Assembly (NCBI GenBank): GCA_013289685.1
Contig: JABCZL010000021.1
Coordinates: forward strand, 31,508-95,507
Length of the DNA stretch: 64,000 nucleotides
Reading direction: 5' to 3'
From: Acidobacteriota bacterium
GTDB taxonomy: Bacteria > Acidobacteriota > Terriglobia > Terriglobales > Acidobacteriaceae
Both the position numbers and the translations under genes were made by a program. This document shows, piece by piece, positions 42,214-50,887 of this stretch (position 1 is its first letter; each line of letters begins with the position of its first letter). The notes under the pieces were generated by a model. That model did not search any database. It saw only the letters and a list, made by a program, of their open reading frames with translations, and was not told the DNA's origin.

Positions 42214-43698
42214 TTACTTTGCAGCAGCCGGCAACTCCGCCACCAACCGCAGCGACACGCTGATTTCGTCCAGCTGGAAGTGCGGACGCAGGTACGCAAC
42301 CGCACGATAGCAGCCAGGTTTACCTTTTATTTCTTCCACTTCCACATTCGCCTCGCGCAGGGGGAACTTGGCTTTTTGCGCCGGACTTGCCTTGTCGTCT
42401 TGCGTGACGTACTTGGAAATCCAGCGATTCAAGAACCTCCATGCATCTTCACGCGACATAAATCCGCCGATCTTGTCGCGCATCATCGCTTTCAGGTAAT
42501 GCGCGAATCGGCAGGTCGCCATCATGTATGGCAACTGCGCCGACAGCCGCGCATTCGCGTTGGCCGCGTCGCTGTCATACAGCTTGGGCTTGTTGCACGA
42601 CTGGATGCTGAAGAACGCAGCCTTGTCGGTGCCCTTGCAGTGAACCAGCGATACCAGTCCCTGATCCGCCAGCTCTTTTTCGCGCCGGTCGGTGATGGCG
42701 ATTTCGGTTGGGCACTTCAGCGCCACGTCGCCCTCGTCGGTGCGGAAAGTATGGGAAGGAAGCCCATCGACCAGGCCGCCGCCCTCCACGCCGCGAATCG
42801 CCACGCACCACCCGTAGGTGGCGAACGCCTGCGTCATTTTCGACGCCAGCGCAAAGGCTGCATTGCCCCAGAGGTACTTGGAGTGATCCGTTCCGTCCAC
42901 TCCCTCTTCGAAATTGAAGCCGTCCACCGGAGCCGTATCCCTGCCATACGGCAGACGCATGAGGATGCGCGGACACGTCAGGCAAACATACTTCGAGTCC
43001 TCGCTCTCGCGGAATCCCTTCCACTTCGCATACTCGGTGCTGTCAAATATCTTGCCGATATCGCGAGGCTGGTCCAGGTTGGTGAAACTATCCATGTTCA
43101 GCAATTCCGACGACGCGGCCGAAAGGAACGGTGCGTGCGCCGATGCCGCGACCTGCGAGACCTTCTCCAGCAATTCCAGGTCTTCGGGATGCTTGCTGAA
43201 TTCATAGTCGCCCACCAGCGCGCCGAACGGCTCGCCGCCGAAGATGCCGTACTCTTCCTCGTACACCTTCTTGAACAGCGCGCTCTGATCGAATTCCGGA
43301 GCCCGCTGCAAATCGCGCAGCAGGTCCTTCTTCGAAGCATTCAGAACCCGAATCTTCAACTGGGTGCCCGTCTCCGACTGATCCAGCAGATACTTCAGTC
43401 CGCGCCAGGTTGATTCCAGCTTCTGGAACTGAGGATGATGCAGAACCTCGTTCAACTGCAGCGAAATCAGATGATCGATCTGCGCCACCCGCGCCGAAAT
43501 CATCTGGTCCGCGTCCCGCCCCAGCGCCATCGAACCTTCCAGCACCTGGGCAACGAATTCCTTGATCAGCCCTTTGCCCCGCTCGCGCGCGCTCGGATCG
43601 CTGAATCGTCCCGTTTCTACAATCTGGTCGAGAAGGCTCGACTCCGCGGCCTGTTCCACTACGGCCGAACTGCCAGCTACTTTCTGTGTCTCAGGCAT
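42214..43698 (-). CDS. tssC: T6SS sheath large subunit TssC
   Basis: A 494-aa protein of the normal TssC (VipB) length. The conserved parts are LHHPQFQKLESTWRGLKYLL, FGALVGDYEFSKHPEDLELL, RLPYGRDTAPVDGFNFEE, KYLWGNAAFALASKMTQAFA and the C-terminal RPHFQLDEISVSLRLVAELP. With TssB it builds the contractile sheath. It overlaps tssB by eight bases. It serves as the local reference showing that the fused protein at 44669-46228 lacks the C-terminal third of this domain. Confidence 0.96.
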   Translation of the reverse strand: MPETQKVAGSSAVVEQAAESSLLDQIVETGRFSDPSARERGKGLIKEFVAQVLEGSMALGRDADQMISARVAQIDHLISLQLNEVLHHPQFQKLESTWRGLKYLLDQSETGTQLKIRVLNASKKDLLRDLQRAPEFDQSALFKKVYEEEYGIFGGEPFGALVGDYEFSKHPEDLELLEKVSQVAASAHAPFLSAASSELLNMDSFTNLDQPRDIGKIFDSTEYAKWKGFRESEDSKYVCLTCPRILMRLPYGRDTAPVDGFNFEEGVDGTDHSKYLWGNAAFALASKMTQAFATYGWCVAIRGVEGGGLVDGLPSHTFRTDEGDVALKCPTEIAITDRREKELADQGLVSLVHCKGTDKAAFFSIQSCNKPKLYDSDAANANARLSAQLPYMMATCRFAHYLKAMMRDKIGGFMSREDAWRFLNRWISKYVTQDDKASPAQKAKFPLREANVEVEEIKGKPGCYRAVAYLRPHFQLDEISVSLRLVAELPAAAK

Positions 43699-44209
43699 TG
43701 GGCTCCCCCTTCCCGACTTCGGACTTCAATTTGTCGAGTTTTTCCGTCTTGCTCACCGCATCGAGCAAGGCCTCGTCCAGCTTGTCGTTGGTCTGCAGCG
43801 TGCCCTTCAAATCATTCAGCCGCGTCCGCAGATCCAGCAGTTCCTTCAGCGGCTTCACCTGCCGCGCTACCTGCTCCGGCTCGAAGTCTTCCAGGCTCTT
43901 GAACTTCAAATCCACTCGCAGTTGGCCGGCGCCAGAATCTTCGCTCAGCTTGTTCTCCACCGCGAATGAAAGGTGCGGTTTCATGCTCTCCAGCACCGAA
44001 TCGAAGTTGTCGGGCGTTACCTCGACAAAGCGTCGCTCTTTCAGTTTGGGAAGCGGTTGTTCGGGTTGTCCTGTGAAGTCTCCAAGGACGCCGACCACGA
44101 ACGGCAGTTCCTTGATTTCGATCGCGCCGCCAGTCTCCACGTCATAAGTGATCTGAACCCGGGGCGGCCGCACCCGGTCCAACTTGTGTTGCGTGCTCGG
44201 TTTTGCCAT
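43691..44209 (-). CDS. tssB: T6SS sheath small subunit TssB
   Basis: A 172-aa protein of normal TssB (VipA) length, with AGGGAG before the ATG. The signatures are RPPRVQITYDVETGGAIEIK, LPFVVGVLGDFTG, RRFVEVTPDNFDSVLESMKP and FKSLEDFEPEQVARQVKPLK. It pairs with TssC to form the sheath. It is the first gene of the leftward tssB-to-tssH operon; a 459-bp gap upstream holds its likely promoter. Confidence 0.96.
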   Translation of the reverse strand: MAKPSTQHKLDRVRPPRVQITYDVETGGAIEIKELPFVVGVLGDFTGQPEQPLPKLKERRFVEVTPDNFDSVLESMKPHLSFAVENKLSEDSGAGQLRVDLKFKSLEDFEPEQVARQVKPLKELLDLRTRLNDLKGTLQTNDKLDEALLDAVSKTEKLDKLKSEVGKGEPNA

Positions 44210-44668
44210 ATTTTCTCCCTACCTTCTTCCGGTTTTTCGAGGAAGTGCGTTTTCAAGAAGCTGATAATTCCGGTTTCGCGCTCGACGGGGGGCTGTCCGA
44301 TCAGCGGGCCTATCGTGCAGGTTGCAGATAGCTCGCCAGCGACCGAACGAGTCGTGGTGCAACGGTTTATCACAAGCCCCAACCGCAGTCAAGCACCAAG
44401 CCCATTTTTTCTGCCTGAAAAGCACTTTTCCGGGAAAGATCTTTAACCAAGCCGCCTGCCTCACGAATGGATAGTGTTTGGGACCGGAAAAACGTTACAC
44501 ACAACCCTCGTTTCCCGGTTGTTTCAGGGCAAAGCGCCTGCAAAAAGGGGAGAAAACAAGCCTGAGACGGGAAGGGTTACCCGCAAATCTCGAAGAAGCC
44601 AAATCGGCAGAGTCTAAATAGAAAAGGCTGAATCGAAGGAGTCTAAATCGAAACGAGGCGTTGTGACC
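44210..44668. other. 459-bp gap between the fused sheath gene and tssB
   Basis: No gene is convincing here; an 81-aa minus-strand frame has no ribosome binding site or protein-like features. The tandem AGTCTAAAT direct repeats (near 44610 and 44640) and the candidate tssB promoter at 44364-44392 are the visible features. Confidence 0.45.
44364..44392 (-). promoter_or_regulatory. Candidate sigma-70 promoter of the tssB operon
   Basis: On the minus strand TTGACT (44387-44392) and TAAACC (44364-44369) are spaced by 17 bases, about 155 bases ahead of the tssB start. The -35 is strong, the -10 mediocre. No GG-N10-GC sigma-54 signature was noticed in the gap. Confidence 0.35.
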
Positions 44669-46228
44669 CTACGGCACCCACCGCCCGGCAAGCGCACGCA
44701 GCGGCTCGGCTATCGACTGGAACCTCGCCACCCGGACCACATCCCGCCCCTTGAACGAAACCAGCGGAATCAACCCTCCCTCCACCATCCGTTCGACCGC
44801 TTCCTCGGTGAGCATCACCTCGGCGCACGGTTTCGGCACAGCCTCGCCGTCGCTCTGGTAGACATGCAGCGGAAGCTTGTCCATCTCCGCCACTGTCCCG
44901 GGACGCATCTCCCAGCCCGCCTCACCGAAAGATTGCCCAAGCAGCAGCGCCACCGCAAACGCCGGATTCCCCCACAGGTAATCCTCGTGAACGGGCGTCC
45001 CCGAGAACTCCTCGAAATCGAACGCTTCCAGCGGAGACGTTTTCTTCCCGTACGGCAACCGCAGCAAAAATCGCGGAAGCGCCAGTCCAACCGCCCCCGC
45101 TTCCGCCCGGTGCCGCAGTTCTACCCAGCCCTTGGCTGCCGGCGCTTTCCACTCCCGCGGTTGCGGTGCAGACGCCAAAGAAGGAGACGAACAACCCAGC
45201 AGACTCGGGCCTGCCTCGGCCAGGAATGCAGCGCGCGCCCGGCTCGCGATCTGCGCCATCCGCGATAGCAGCGCCGCGTCCTCTTCCCCCGCTCCGAACC
45301 GGTAGTTCCCCACGATCACTGTCCAAGGCTCCGCCCCGGGCGTCTCAACGCTCTGCTCCACCAGCAGCCGGTAGACTCCCGAGTCCCGCAAGTCTTTCGC
45401 GGAGCTGTTGTTCACTGAGAGAAGATCCGCCGCCAATTCCTGCTTCGAGATATCGATCAGATAAAGCTTGAGTTGCGACCCGGTTTCGAGCTGCCGCACC
45501 AGAAGAAACGTGGCCCTCCACAACGCCTCCAGCGCCTGCAAATCCGGATTGTGCAGCACCGCCCGCATCAGTCCGCCGATGGCGCGGTCGACCACCGCAA
45601 GAATCTCCGGCTGCCGCGGATCCGGTGTGCTCACCAAATGCTGGGCAACCACTCTCCGCGCGAACTCGCCGATATCCCCGGACGAACGTCGCGGCCGCTC
45701 CGTGACCCCGCGCACCTCGCTCTGCTCGATCATTTCGTCCAGCAGGCTTCCCGAAGCCAACTTCACGGCGCTGGGCGCAACTACCGGCGACGTGTCCGAT
45801 TTTTTCGGTTCCGGCAACGCACCGCCGGAACGCAGCCCCAATTCCTCCGCCGCTTCCTGAAACGTTGAAGAATCTTGCAGACGGCCGCGCATCTTCCTCA
45901 GCTTGCCAAAGATTTCGAGGCTCTGAAAAATACGGTCGGGATGGAAATCCTCAAGCTCGGAAAACCGCAGCTGCAACCCGGCACTCCCCTCCATGGGCAG
46001 CTGAATTTCCGGCCCCATGCGGGACAGCACTTCGTCGAAGTTGTCTCGGTCCACCAGCACCGCGCGCCGCTTGCCGATCGTCTTGGCGTCGGAGATCCCA
46101 CGGTTGGCGCGCCCGCTGAAGTCCCCCAGAATCGCGATACAGAATGGAGTTTCGGAAGTCGGGTGCGCGCCCGAACTATCTCCGCCCCCCGTCAGGTTGA
46201 CCCCACCGAAGTCGAATGGTTTCGCCAT
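44669..46228 (-). CDS. TssB-TssC fusion-like sheath protein lacking the TssC C-terminus
   Basis: A 519-aa protein in which residues 25-130 match TssB of this locus (FCIAILGDFSGRANRGI, KRRAVLVDRDNFDEVLSRMG, SELEDFHPDRIFQSLEIFGK) and residues 190-519 match TssC (VLHNPDLQALEALWRATFLL, WTVIVGNYRFGAGEEDAALL, RLPYGKKTSPLEAFDFEEFS, YLWGNPAFAVALLLGQSFGE). A linker rich in Pro/Ser lies between. It stops at the point matching about residue 370 of TssC, so the C-terminal part present in the normal TssC is absent. It is 15 bases downstream of the cyclase-like membrane protein gene. Inference: a single-chain sheath-like protein that may cap, anchor or regulate the sheath rather than polymerise. Confidence 0.85.
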   Translation of the reverse strand: MAKPFDFGGVNLTGGGDSSGAHPTSETPFCIAILGDFSGRANRGISDAKTIGKRRAVLVDRDNFDEVLSRMGPEIQLPMEGSAGLQLRFSELEDFHPDRIFQSLEIFGKLRKMRGRLQDSSTFQEAAEELGLRSGGALPEPKKSDTSPVVAPSAVKLASGSLLDEMIEQSEVRGVTERPRRSSGDIGEFARRVVAQHLVSTPDPRQPEILAVVDRAIGGLMRAVLHNPDLQALEALWRATFLLVRQLETGSQLKLYLIDISKQELAADLLSVNNSSAKDLRDSGVYRLLVEQSVETPGAEPWTVIVGNYRFGAGEEDAALLSRMAQIASRARAAFLAEAGPSLLGCSSPSLASAPQPREWKAPAAKGWVELRHRAEAGAVGLALPRFLLRLPYGKKTSPLEAFDFEEFSGTPVHEDYLWGNPAFAVALLLGQSFGEAGWEMRPGTVAEMDKLPLHVYQSDGEAVPKPCAEVMLTEEAVERMVEGGLIPLVSFKGRDVVRVARFQSIAEPLRALAGRWVP

Positions 46229-46243
46229 AACACCTCAGGATCC

Positions 46244-47686
46244 CTACTGGTCCTTATCCCCCTGGATGATGCTGAGCTTGCGCAACCCTTCCTTGGCGTC
46301 CGGATTGTTCGCCTGCAACTTCAGAATCGCCTGATACTCTCTCCGCGCTTTCTCGTAGTTCCCGTCTCCCGCATCTCTTTTGGCGTTGTCGAGCAGCCGC
46401 GGAATGTCCTTCTGCGTAAGCCCCCCGAATTCACTCAGGGAGGCGTCCACTTCCGCCTGCGCCTCGACAGCGTCTTTTTTATTCTTGGCCGTCGTTTTGG
46501 GAGGCGTTTTCTGAGAAACAACCACTGTCTTCTTGACCGGTGGTGGAGGAGTTACCGGTTCCTCCGCCTTCTTGGTCTCGGGTTCAGCCGGAGCTCCAGT
46601 CGAAGTCCCAGTCGGAGTTCCAACCGATGTTCCAGCTGACGTCCCAACCTCAGACCCAGTCCCCGCCCCACCCGTAGTCTCCACCGCAGCCGGCGGTGGA
46701 ATCGGAATCGCACGCTTCGCCACCGTCGTCGGATGGAACAGCACCGCGATCACCGCCCCCACCAGAACCAGCGCCACCACGCCCAGCAGAATCCTGGTGC
46801 GCGTGAACAGCGGGCGCTCTTCAAACTCAAGCCCTTCGGCGAGAGAACTTCCCGCGCGCTCCTGGAATTCTCCGGAACTCGCCGCTCGGCGCTGTGCAGT
46901 ATTCGGAGCCTGCTCCGTTCGATTCCAGGCATCGGCACTACCCTTGGCCGCAAAGTCTCCGGCACTCTCCACCGGCGGCGCCACATCATTCATCCCTCCG
47001 CGCGCAAACGGAGAATCGACAATCAAGGTCGCTCCCACCCCCAGACTGTCACCCCTGCGTGGCTCAGTCCAATCCCCCACGGACTCCCGCAAGCGGGCTA
47101 CTCGCTCCGCTGTTGTCCAAACCAACTCCGTCAACCCGGTGTCCACGTTTCCGGTCGCGCCTCTTACCGCGGGAACCGTGGCCAACTCTATGCCCGGCAG
47201 ATCGCGAACCCGCAGACACACACTCTCCGCCAGCAGGATTTGACCCGGCTTCGCCTGACCCAGCGCCAGCTGCGCCATCTCAATGCTGAAACCTGCAGGG
47301 TCCGCCGTCCGCGGCCGGTAGATCACAATCGCTCCGCCAAAATGTTCCCCGGGCCGGCAGTCCAGAAACTCCAGAATCGAAGTTTGAATCCGCTTCGCTG
47401 CCACCAGCGCTTGCCTGGAACTCTCAAAATGCGCCGCCATGGCTGCGGACGATTCCTCGGTAATCCGGCCGTGGCTCGCGCCCACCAAATCCGCGATCAT
47501 GTAGATCAGAACGCTGTCGGCCTTCCACGTCAGCGGTGCCCCACGTTCCGCCCGTTCCACGCCCCAAAGCCGAATCGCGATGTCTGCGGAATCTCCCGCC
47601 AGATCTCCACGCCACGTAGCCGGCTGCTGGCCAGAGTTGGCCACCTCGAATTCCCGGCTGTCGGTTTTCTGCTCGTACTGCGCCAT
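46244..47686 (-). CDS. Membrane protein with degenerate class III cyclase-like domain
   Basis: A 480-aa protein. Residues 36-192 resemble the class III nucleotidyl cyclase fold: AAMAAHFESSRQALVAAKRI with QTSILEFLD, then AQLALGQAKPGQILLAESVCLRV and GLTELVW. The metal-binding Asp residues and substrate residues of active cyclases are not evident, so it is probably a binding or structural relative. A membrane segment (about 296-317, LLGVVALVLVGAVIAVLFHP) is followed by a Thr/Pro/Gly-rich repeat stretch and a C-terminal TPR-like helix pair (GDGNYEKARREYQAILKLQA). It is transcribed just ahead of the TssBC fusion. It may link nucleotide or phospho-signals to the secretion machinery; this is inference. 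Confidence 0.6.
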   Translation of the reverse strand: MAQYEQKTDSREFEVANSGQQPATWRGDLAGDSADIAIRLWGVERAERGAPLTWKADSVLIYMIADLVGASHGRITEESSAAMAAHFESSRQALVAAKRIQTSILEFLDCRPGEHFGGAIVIYRPRTADPAGFSIEMAQLALGQAKPGQILLAESVCLRVRDLPGIELATVPAVRGATGNVDTGLTELVWTTAERVARLRESVGDWTEPRRGDSLGVGATLIVDSPFARGGMNDVAPPVESAGDFAAKGSADAWNRTEQAPNTAQRRAASSGEFQERAGSSLAEGLEFEERPLFTRTRILLGVVALVLVGAVIAVLFHPTTVAKRAIPIPPPAAVETTGGAGTGSEVGTSAGTSVGTPTGTSTGAPAEPETKKAEEPVTPPPPVKKTVVVSQKTPPKTTAKNKKDAVEAQAEVDASLSEFGGLTQKDIPRLLDNAKRDAGDGNYEKARREYQAILKLQANNPDAKEGLRKLSIIQGDKDQ

Positions 47687-47807
47687 TTTTCGCGTTCACC
47701 CCGCTTCGAACTCGGGTTGTAGGTTACGCCAAAACCACACCCCAGGCAAACATTTACGCTGCCGCCTCGTGGCACTTTTGTGCCCCGCACCCACCACCCC
47801 AGCAGGC

Positions 47808-47835
47808 TTGACTTCGCGCAAACAGTGAGTATGAT
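47808..47835 (+). promoter_or_regulatory. Candidate sigma-70 promoter for the gene at 47893
   Basis: TTGACT (47808-47813) and TATGAT (47830-47835) are separated by 16 bases, in the 206-bp divergent gap. Predicted transcription start would leave a leader of about 50 bases. A small hairpin GGCAC/GTGCC lies just upstream (47771-47784). Confidence 0.5.
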
Positions 47836-47892
47836 ACGGGACACCTAAGACGCAGGCGAATTTATGGCGGTTGCCGTTACCCCGGGGAGTTT

Positions 47893-50586
47893 ATGCCACG
47901 ACGTTCTAAATTTCATGCAGAATTGTGTCTGCCCTCTTATCTAACGCGGGCTTCCTTAGCCCTGCTATTGGTCGTTCTCTTTGCTCCCGCCGTCCGCTCC
48001 AAGGATGCCCCCCTTCTCGCCATCGAGCTCTTTGACGGACCCAACGGCGCCGCTTTCGCTCAGGTCAGCGAACTCCTGATCAATGGCAAAGCAGAAGTAC
48101 GTTCCTGCGGTGGCGCAACCCAGATCAACAAATCCAACTACGGCAAGCTCGTGAAGATTCCACTCAATTCCTCGGTCACGTCGCTGGAAAGGGACGCCCA
48201 AGGAACCATGAATCTTACCCGGGGCGGCGCCGCCGAGTGCGTGGTTCCTTCGAACTTGAAATTCGACAAAGATGAGTCGCTCACCCTCGCGCAAATCGCG
48301 GATCGAGCTGTCTTGACCGGGAAAGTTCTGAGTTCGTCCCCGGCGGGCACCACCGATGTTCCTGCCTTCAAGCCGGGAGTAAAGCTCGTCTTCGTCGCTG
48401 CGCCCGACACTGAACTCGGAGAATATCTTCGCGCCGTCCGCGCTCATTCCGTCGCCCAGTGGCAGGACTACCTGGGCCGCTACCCCAAAACCGCGCACAC
48501 CAGTGACGCCAAGCAGGCCCTTGCGACCATCCTGCTAAAAGAGGGCGCAGACGGACTCGCCGCCTATCACAGCTCCGCCTCCACCAACGCTCCCTCCTAT
48601 TCTGATCTCAGAACAGCCCTGTTGCGGGCCGATCAAGTGCGCGAACTCATCCCCTCCAACGACGACGCTACCAAACTTCGCGCCAGCGTTCGCGCAGAGT
48701 TGATACTCGTTGCCAACAAGGGCCGCGCCGAACTGCAAGCCTACCAACAGGCGCTGAGCGGACGCACCGCCGGATATACCCATCTCGCCGCTGCCCGCTC
48801 GTTGGCAGGCCACACGTTAGAGGTCGATCCCCATTTCGATCACGGCCTGGTTTTACAGGGCTCCGTCGCGGATGAGAGCAAGAAGGTCGACACCGCCTTG
48901 CGCAATGCGGAATCGATGATCGCCTCGCAACACTACGATGACGCCCTCGCCGCCGTCGCCGATTTCCGCTCCTTCACCGACGAAGAACCGCGCATCGCTG
49001 CCATCGTCGATGCGACCTACAAGTACCACTTCGAACGCGGCAAGGCGGACGCCTCCAGCCAGAAATGGCATGACGCCGTGCAGGAGTATCAAAGAGCTTC
49101 GGACATCAAGCCCACCCCGGAATCCGGCACCGCGCTCAAGCAAGCGTATGCACAATTCGTTTCCACCACCAACCGCTCTGCCGCCGACGCCGCGATTCAG
49201 CAAAGCGCCGCCTACGAGCAGGACAAACATTACATCGAGGCCTACGAGGTTCTCGCCGATCTCCCCGACGCCCAGCGCGCTCTCGTCACGAGCCAGATGC
49301 AGCTCCTCGAAGCGAACTACGTAAAGAGCGCGTCGGACGAGGCCAAGAAACTGAAAGACGCTCACGTCCCCATTCAGGGCAAAGCCGACGAGATCGGCGT
49401 CCAGAAGGCGTATGACTATCTGCGCCGCGCCAGCTCCCTGCAGCCTGACGACCAGAATCTCAAGCTCCGCCTCGAGCTGATGTCTCAAACGCTCAGCGAC
49501 TACTACGTCGCGCAAGGAAAAAAATACCTCGGAAAGCCGCTGGGATCGGGAGTCGGCGTTGCCTGGCTTTACCTGACCGAAGCCCAGCAATACCAATCCA
49601 ACCGCGACGATGTACGCGACGAGCGCACCAAAAATTCTGCCATCCACAACATCCGTTCCACTCTCTCCATCAAAGTCGTGTTCCGCGACCAGACCTCGCG
49701 GCGCGACAGTGCCGGTTTCGCCGATCAGCTTTCCGACGCCATTGCCACCGGTCTCGAAACCACCGCGCTGCCCGTCCGCATCATCCGCGCCGCCGATCCC
49801 ACGCCTGTGGATCCAAACTTCCAGCTGATCGGTGACGTGCTGGAACACCGGCCGGTCACAAAAGTGACCGTCGACTCCATCGACTCAGAGTTCCGCGCCA
49901 CCGAGAGAGAAGTAGCCAACGACGAGTGGAACCGGTCAAACCGCGACTACGAGGTCGCCAACCTGGAACTGCAGAAACAGCAAAAAGTTCTCGAAGGCGC
50001 TCAGGCGCACGGCAAGAAGAAAGAAATCTCAGACGCCAATGCGGCTGTCGAAGATGCGCAGAAGAAAGTCGAGGAAGCGCATCGCAAGCTCGATGCCATT
50101 CCCAGAACGGTTCTCAGCGACGTGGTTAAGCCTTACAGCTATACCCGCAAGACCATCGACTTGAGCGCAGCCGTTGACGTTGGATTCCGCATCATCGACA
50201 ACAACGGCAACACCATCGCGACCACCCCCTCGGTCAAAAAAGACGCCCAAAAGCAGTTCATCGTGCTGGAGAACGTGAGTCCGCAGGACACCAAGGGCAT
50301 CCGTCAGAGCGGCTCGCCGCCCGATGAAGCCCAGTTCCTCACCGATGTCGAAATCGCGGACCGCATCGCCCTGATCAAAGACGTAAAAGAGAAGGTCGAA
50401 TCACTCCCCAGCAAAATTCTGGCTGTGGCGCGCAAAAAAGTTATGGACGGCGACGCCGATGGCACGGCCGAGGCCTACATCCTCTACCTCAACTCGACCC
50501 CGGACACCCCCACGGCCGAGCGTGAGGAGGCCAAAAAGTACCTGCGCGAGCAATTCAACATGATCTGGCCCGGCAGCTCCGTCTAA
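47893..50586 (+). CDS. Large exported TPR-like protein of the T6SS island
   Basis: An 897-aa protein with GGGGAG before the ATG and a signal peptide (TRASLALLLVVLFAPAVRSK). Residues 45-140 hold a small strand-rich part (NGKAEVRSCGGATQINKSNY), followed by a long helical, TPR-like region (GEYLRAVRAHSVAQWQDYLG, SSQKWHDAVQEYQRASDI, ASSLQPDDQNLKLRLELMSQ). A strand/coil region with a basic coiled coil (near 690-740) leads to YSYTRKTIDLSAAVDVGFRI and a helical end (DGTAEAYILYLNSTPDTP). It should act in the periplasm or outer envelope. It heads a rightward group with the kinase and phosphatase genes. I recognise no named T6SS component, though it could substitute for the missing TssJ-side contacts. 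Confidence 0.65.
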   Translation: MPRRSKFHAELCLPSYLTRASLALLLVVLFAPAVRSKDAPLLAIELFDGPNGAAFAQVSELLINGKAEVRSCGGATQINKSNYGKLVKIPLNSSVTSLERDAQGTMNLTRGGAAECVVPSNLKFDKDESLTLAQIADRAVLTGKVLSSSPAGTTDVPAFKPGVKLVFVAAPDTELGEYLRAVRAHSVAQWQDYLGRYPKTAHTSDAKQALATILLKEGADGLAAYHSSASTNAPSYSDLRTALLRADQVRELIPSNDDATKLRASVRAELILVANKGRAELQAYQQALSGRTAGYTHLAAARSLAGHTLEVDPHFDHGLVLQGSVADESKKVDTALRNAESMIASQHYDDALAAVADFRSFTDEEPRIAAIVDATYKYHFERGKADASSQKWHDAVQEYQRASDIKPTPESGTALKQAYAQFVSTTNRSAADAAIQQSAAYEQDKHYIEAYEVLADLPDAQRALVTSQMQLLEANYVKSASDEAKKLKDAHVPIQGKADEIGVQKAYDYLRRASSLQPDDQNLKLRLELMSQTLSDYYVAQGKKYLGKPLGSGVGVAWLYLTEAQQYQSNRDDVRDERTKNSAIHNIRSTLSIKVVFRDQTSRRDSAGFADQLSDAIATGLETTALPVRIIRAADPTPVDPNFQLIGDVLEHRPVTKVTVDSIDSEFRATEREVANDEWNRSNRDYEVANLELQKQQKVLEGAQAHGKKKEISDANAAVEDAQKKVEEAHRKLDAIPRTVLSDVVKPYSYTRKTIDLSAAVDVGFRIIDNNGNTIATTPSVKKDAQKQFIVLENVSPQDTKGIRQSGSPPDEAQFLTDVEIADRIALIKDVKEKVESLPSKILAVARKKVMDGDADGTAEAYILYLNSTPDTPTAEREEAKKYLREQFNMIWPGSSV

Positions 50587-50887
50587 CCGGGCAAGATCAA
50601 CTTAGTAAGATCACCTTCCGGCCGTTCCAATTTCGGGAAGGTTCAATTCTGGCTGGTCCAGCCAGTTTGGCAGTAGTACACTCTATGCCAGCTTTGGGTT
50701 TGCTCAAAAGCTCGGATTCGTCGGTGCTACCGTGGAAGAGCGGCCCTTTAGGGCCGCGTAAGCCGTTGAAAATCAATTTGGGCTTTAGCCCTCGTCGTTT
50801 TTCGTCGGCCAACCGAGTTTTTCAGCAAACTGTTTCGTCGTAATAGCGCCATTGAGAAGGTGACTTCCCCCCAGCCTTCTCCGTAAC
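50587..50887. other. Intergenic region with repeat and likely promoter
   Basis: This 301-bp gap ahead of the kinase gene is mostly occupied by repeat family I copy B (50699-50832). A weak purine-poor leader precedes the kinase start. No other gene is seen. Confidence 0.45.
50699..50832. repeat. Intergenic repeat family I, copy B
   Basis: A 134-base element in the same orientation as the one at 27101-27224, sharing the blocks GTCGGTGCTACCGTGGAAGA, CGTAAGCCGTTGAAAAT and CCGAGTTTTTCAGCAAACTG. It contains the perfect palindrome GCGGCCCTTTAGGGCCGC and a smaller GGGCTTTAGCCC. Confidence 0.82.

Noticed and set aside
42280..43413. 377-codon plus-strand frame opposite tssC
   Set aside because: tssC is unambiguous on the minus strand; the frame is His/Arg/Gln-rich shadow sequence.
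44219..44464. 81-codon minus-strand frame upstream of tssB
   Set aside because: No ribosome binding site or protein-like pattern; more likely the leader and promoter region of tssB.
48853..49848. 331-codon minus-strand frame opposite the 897-aa exported protein
   Set aside because: The plus-strand gene has signal peptide, promoter and ribosome binding site; the antisense frame has none of these.
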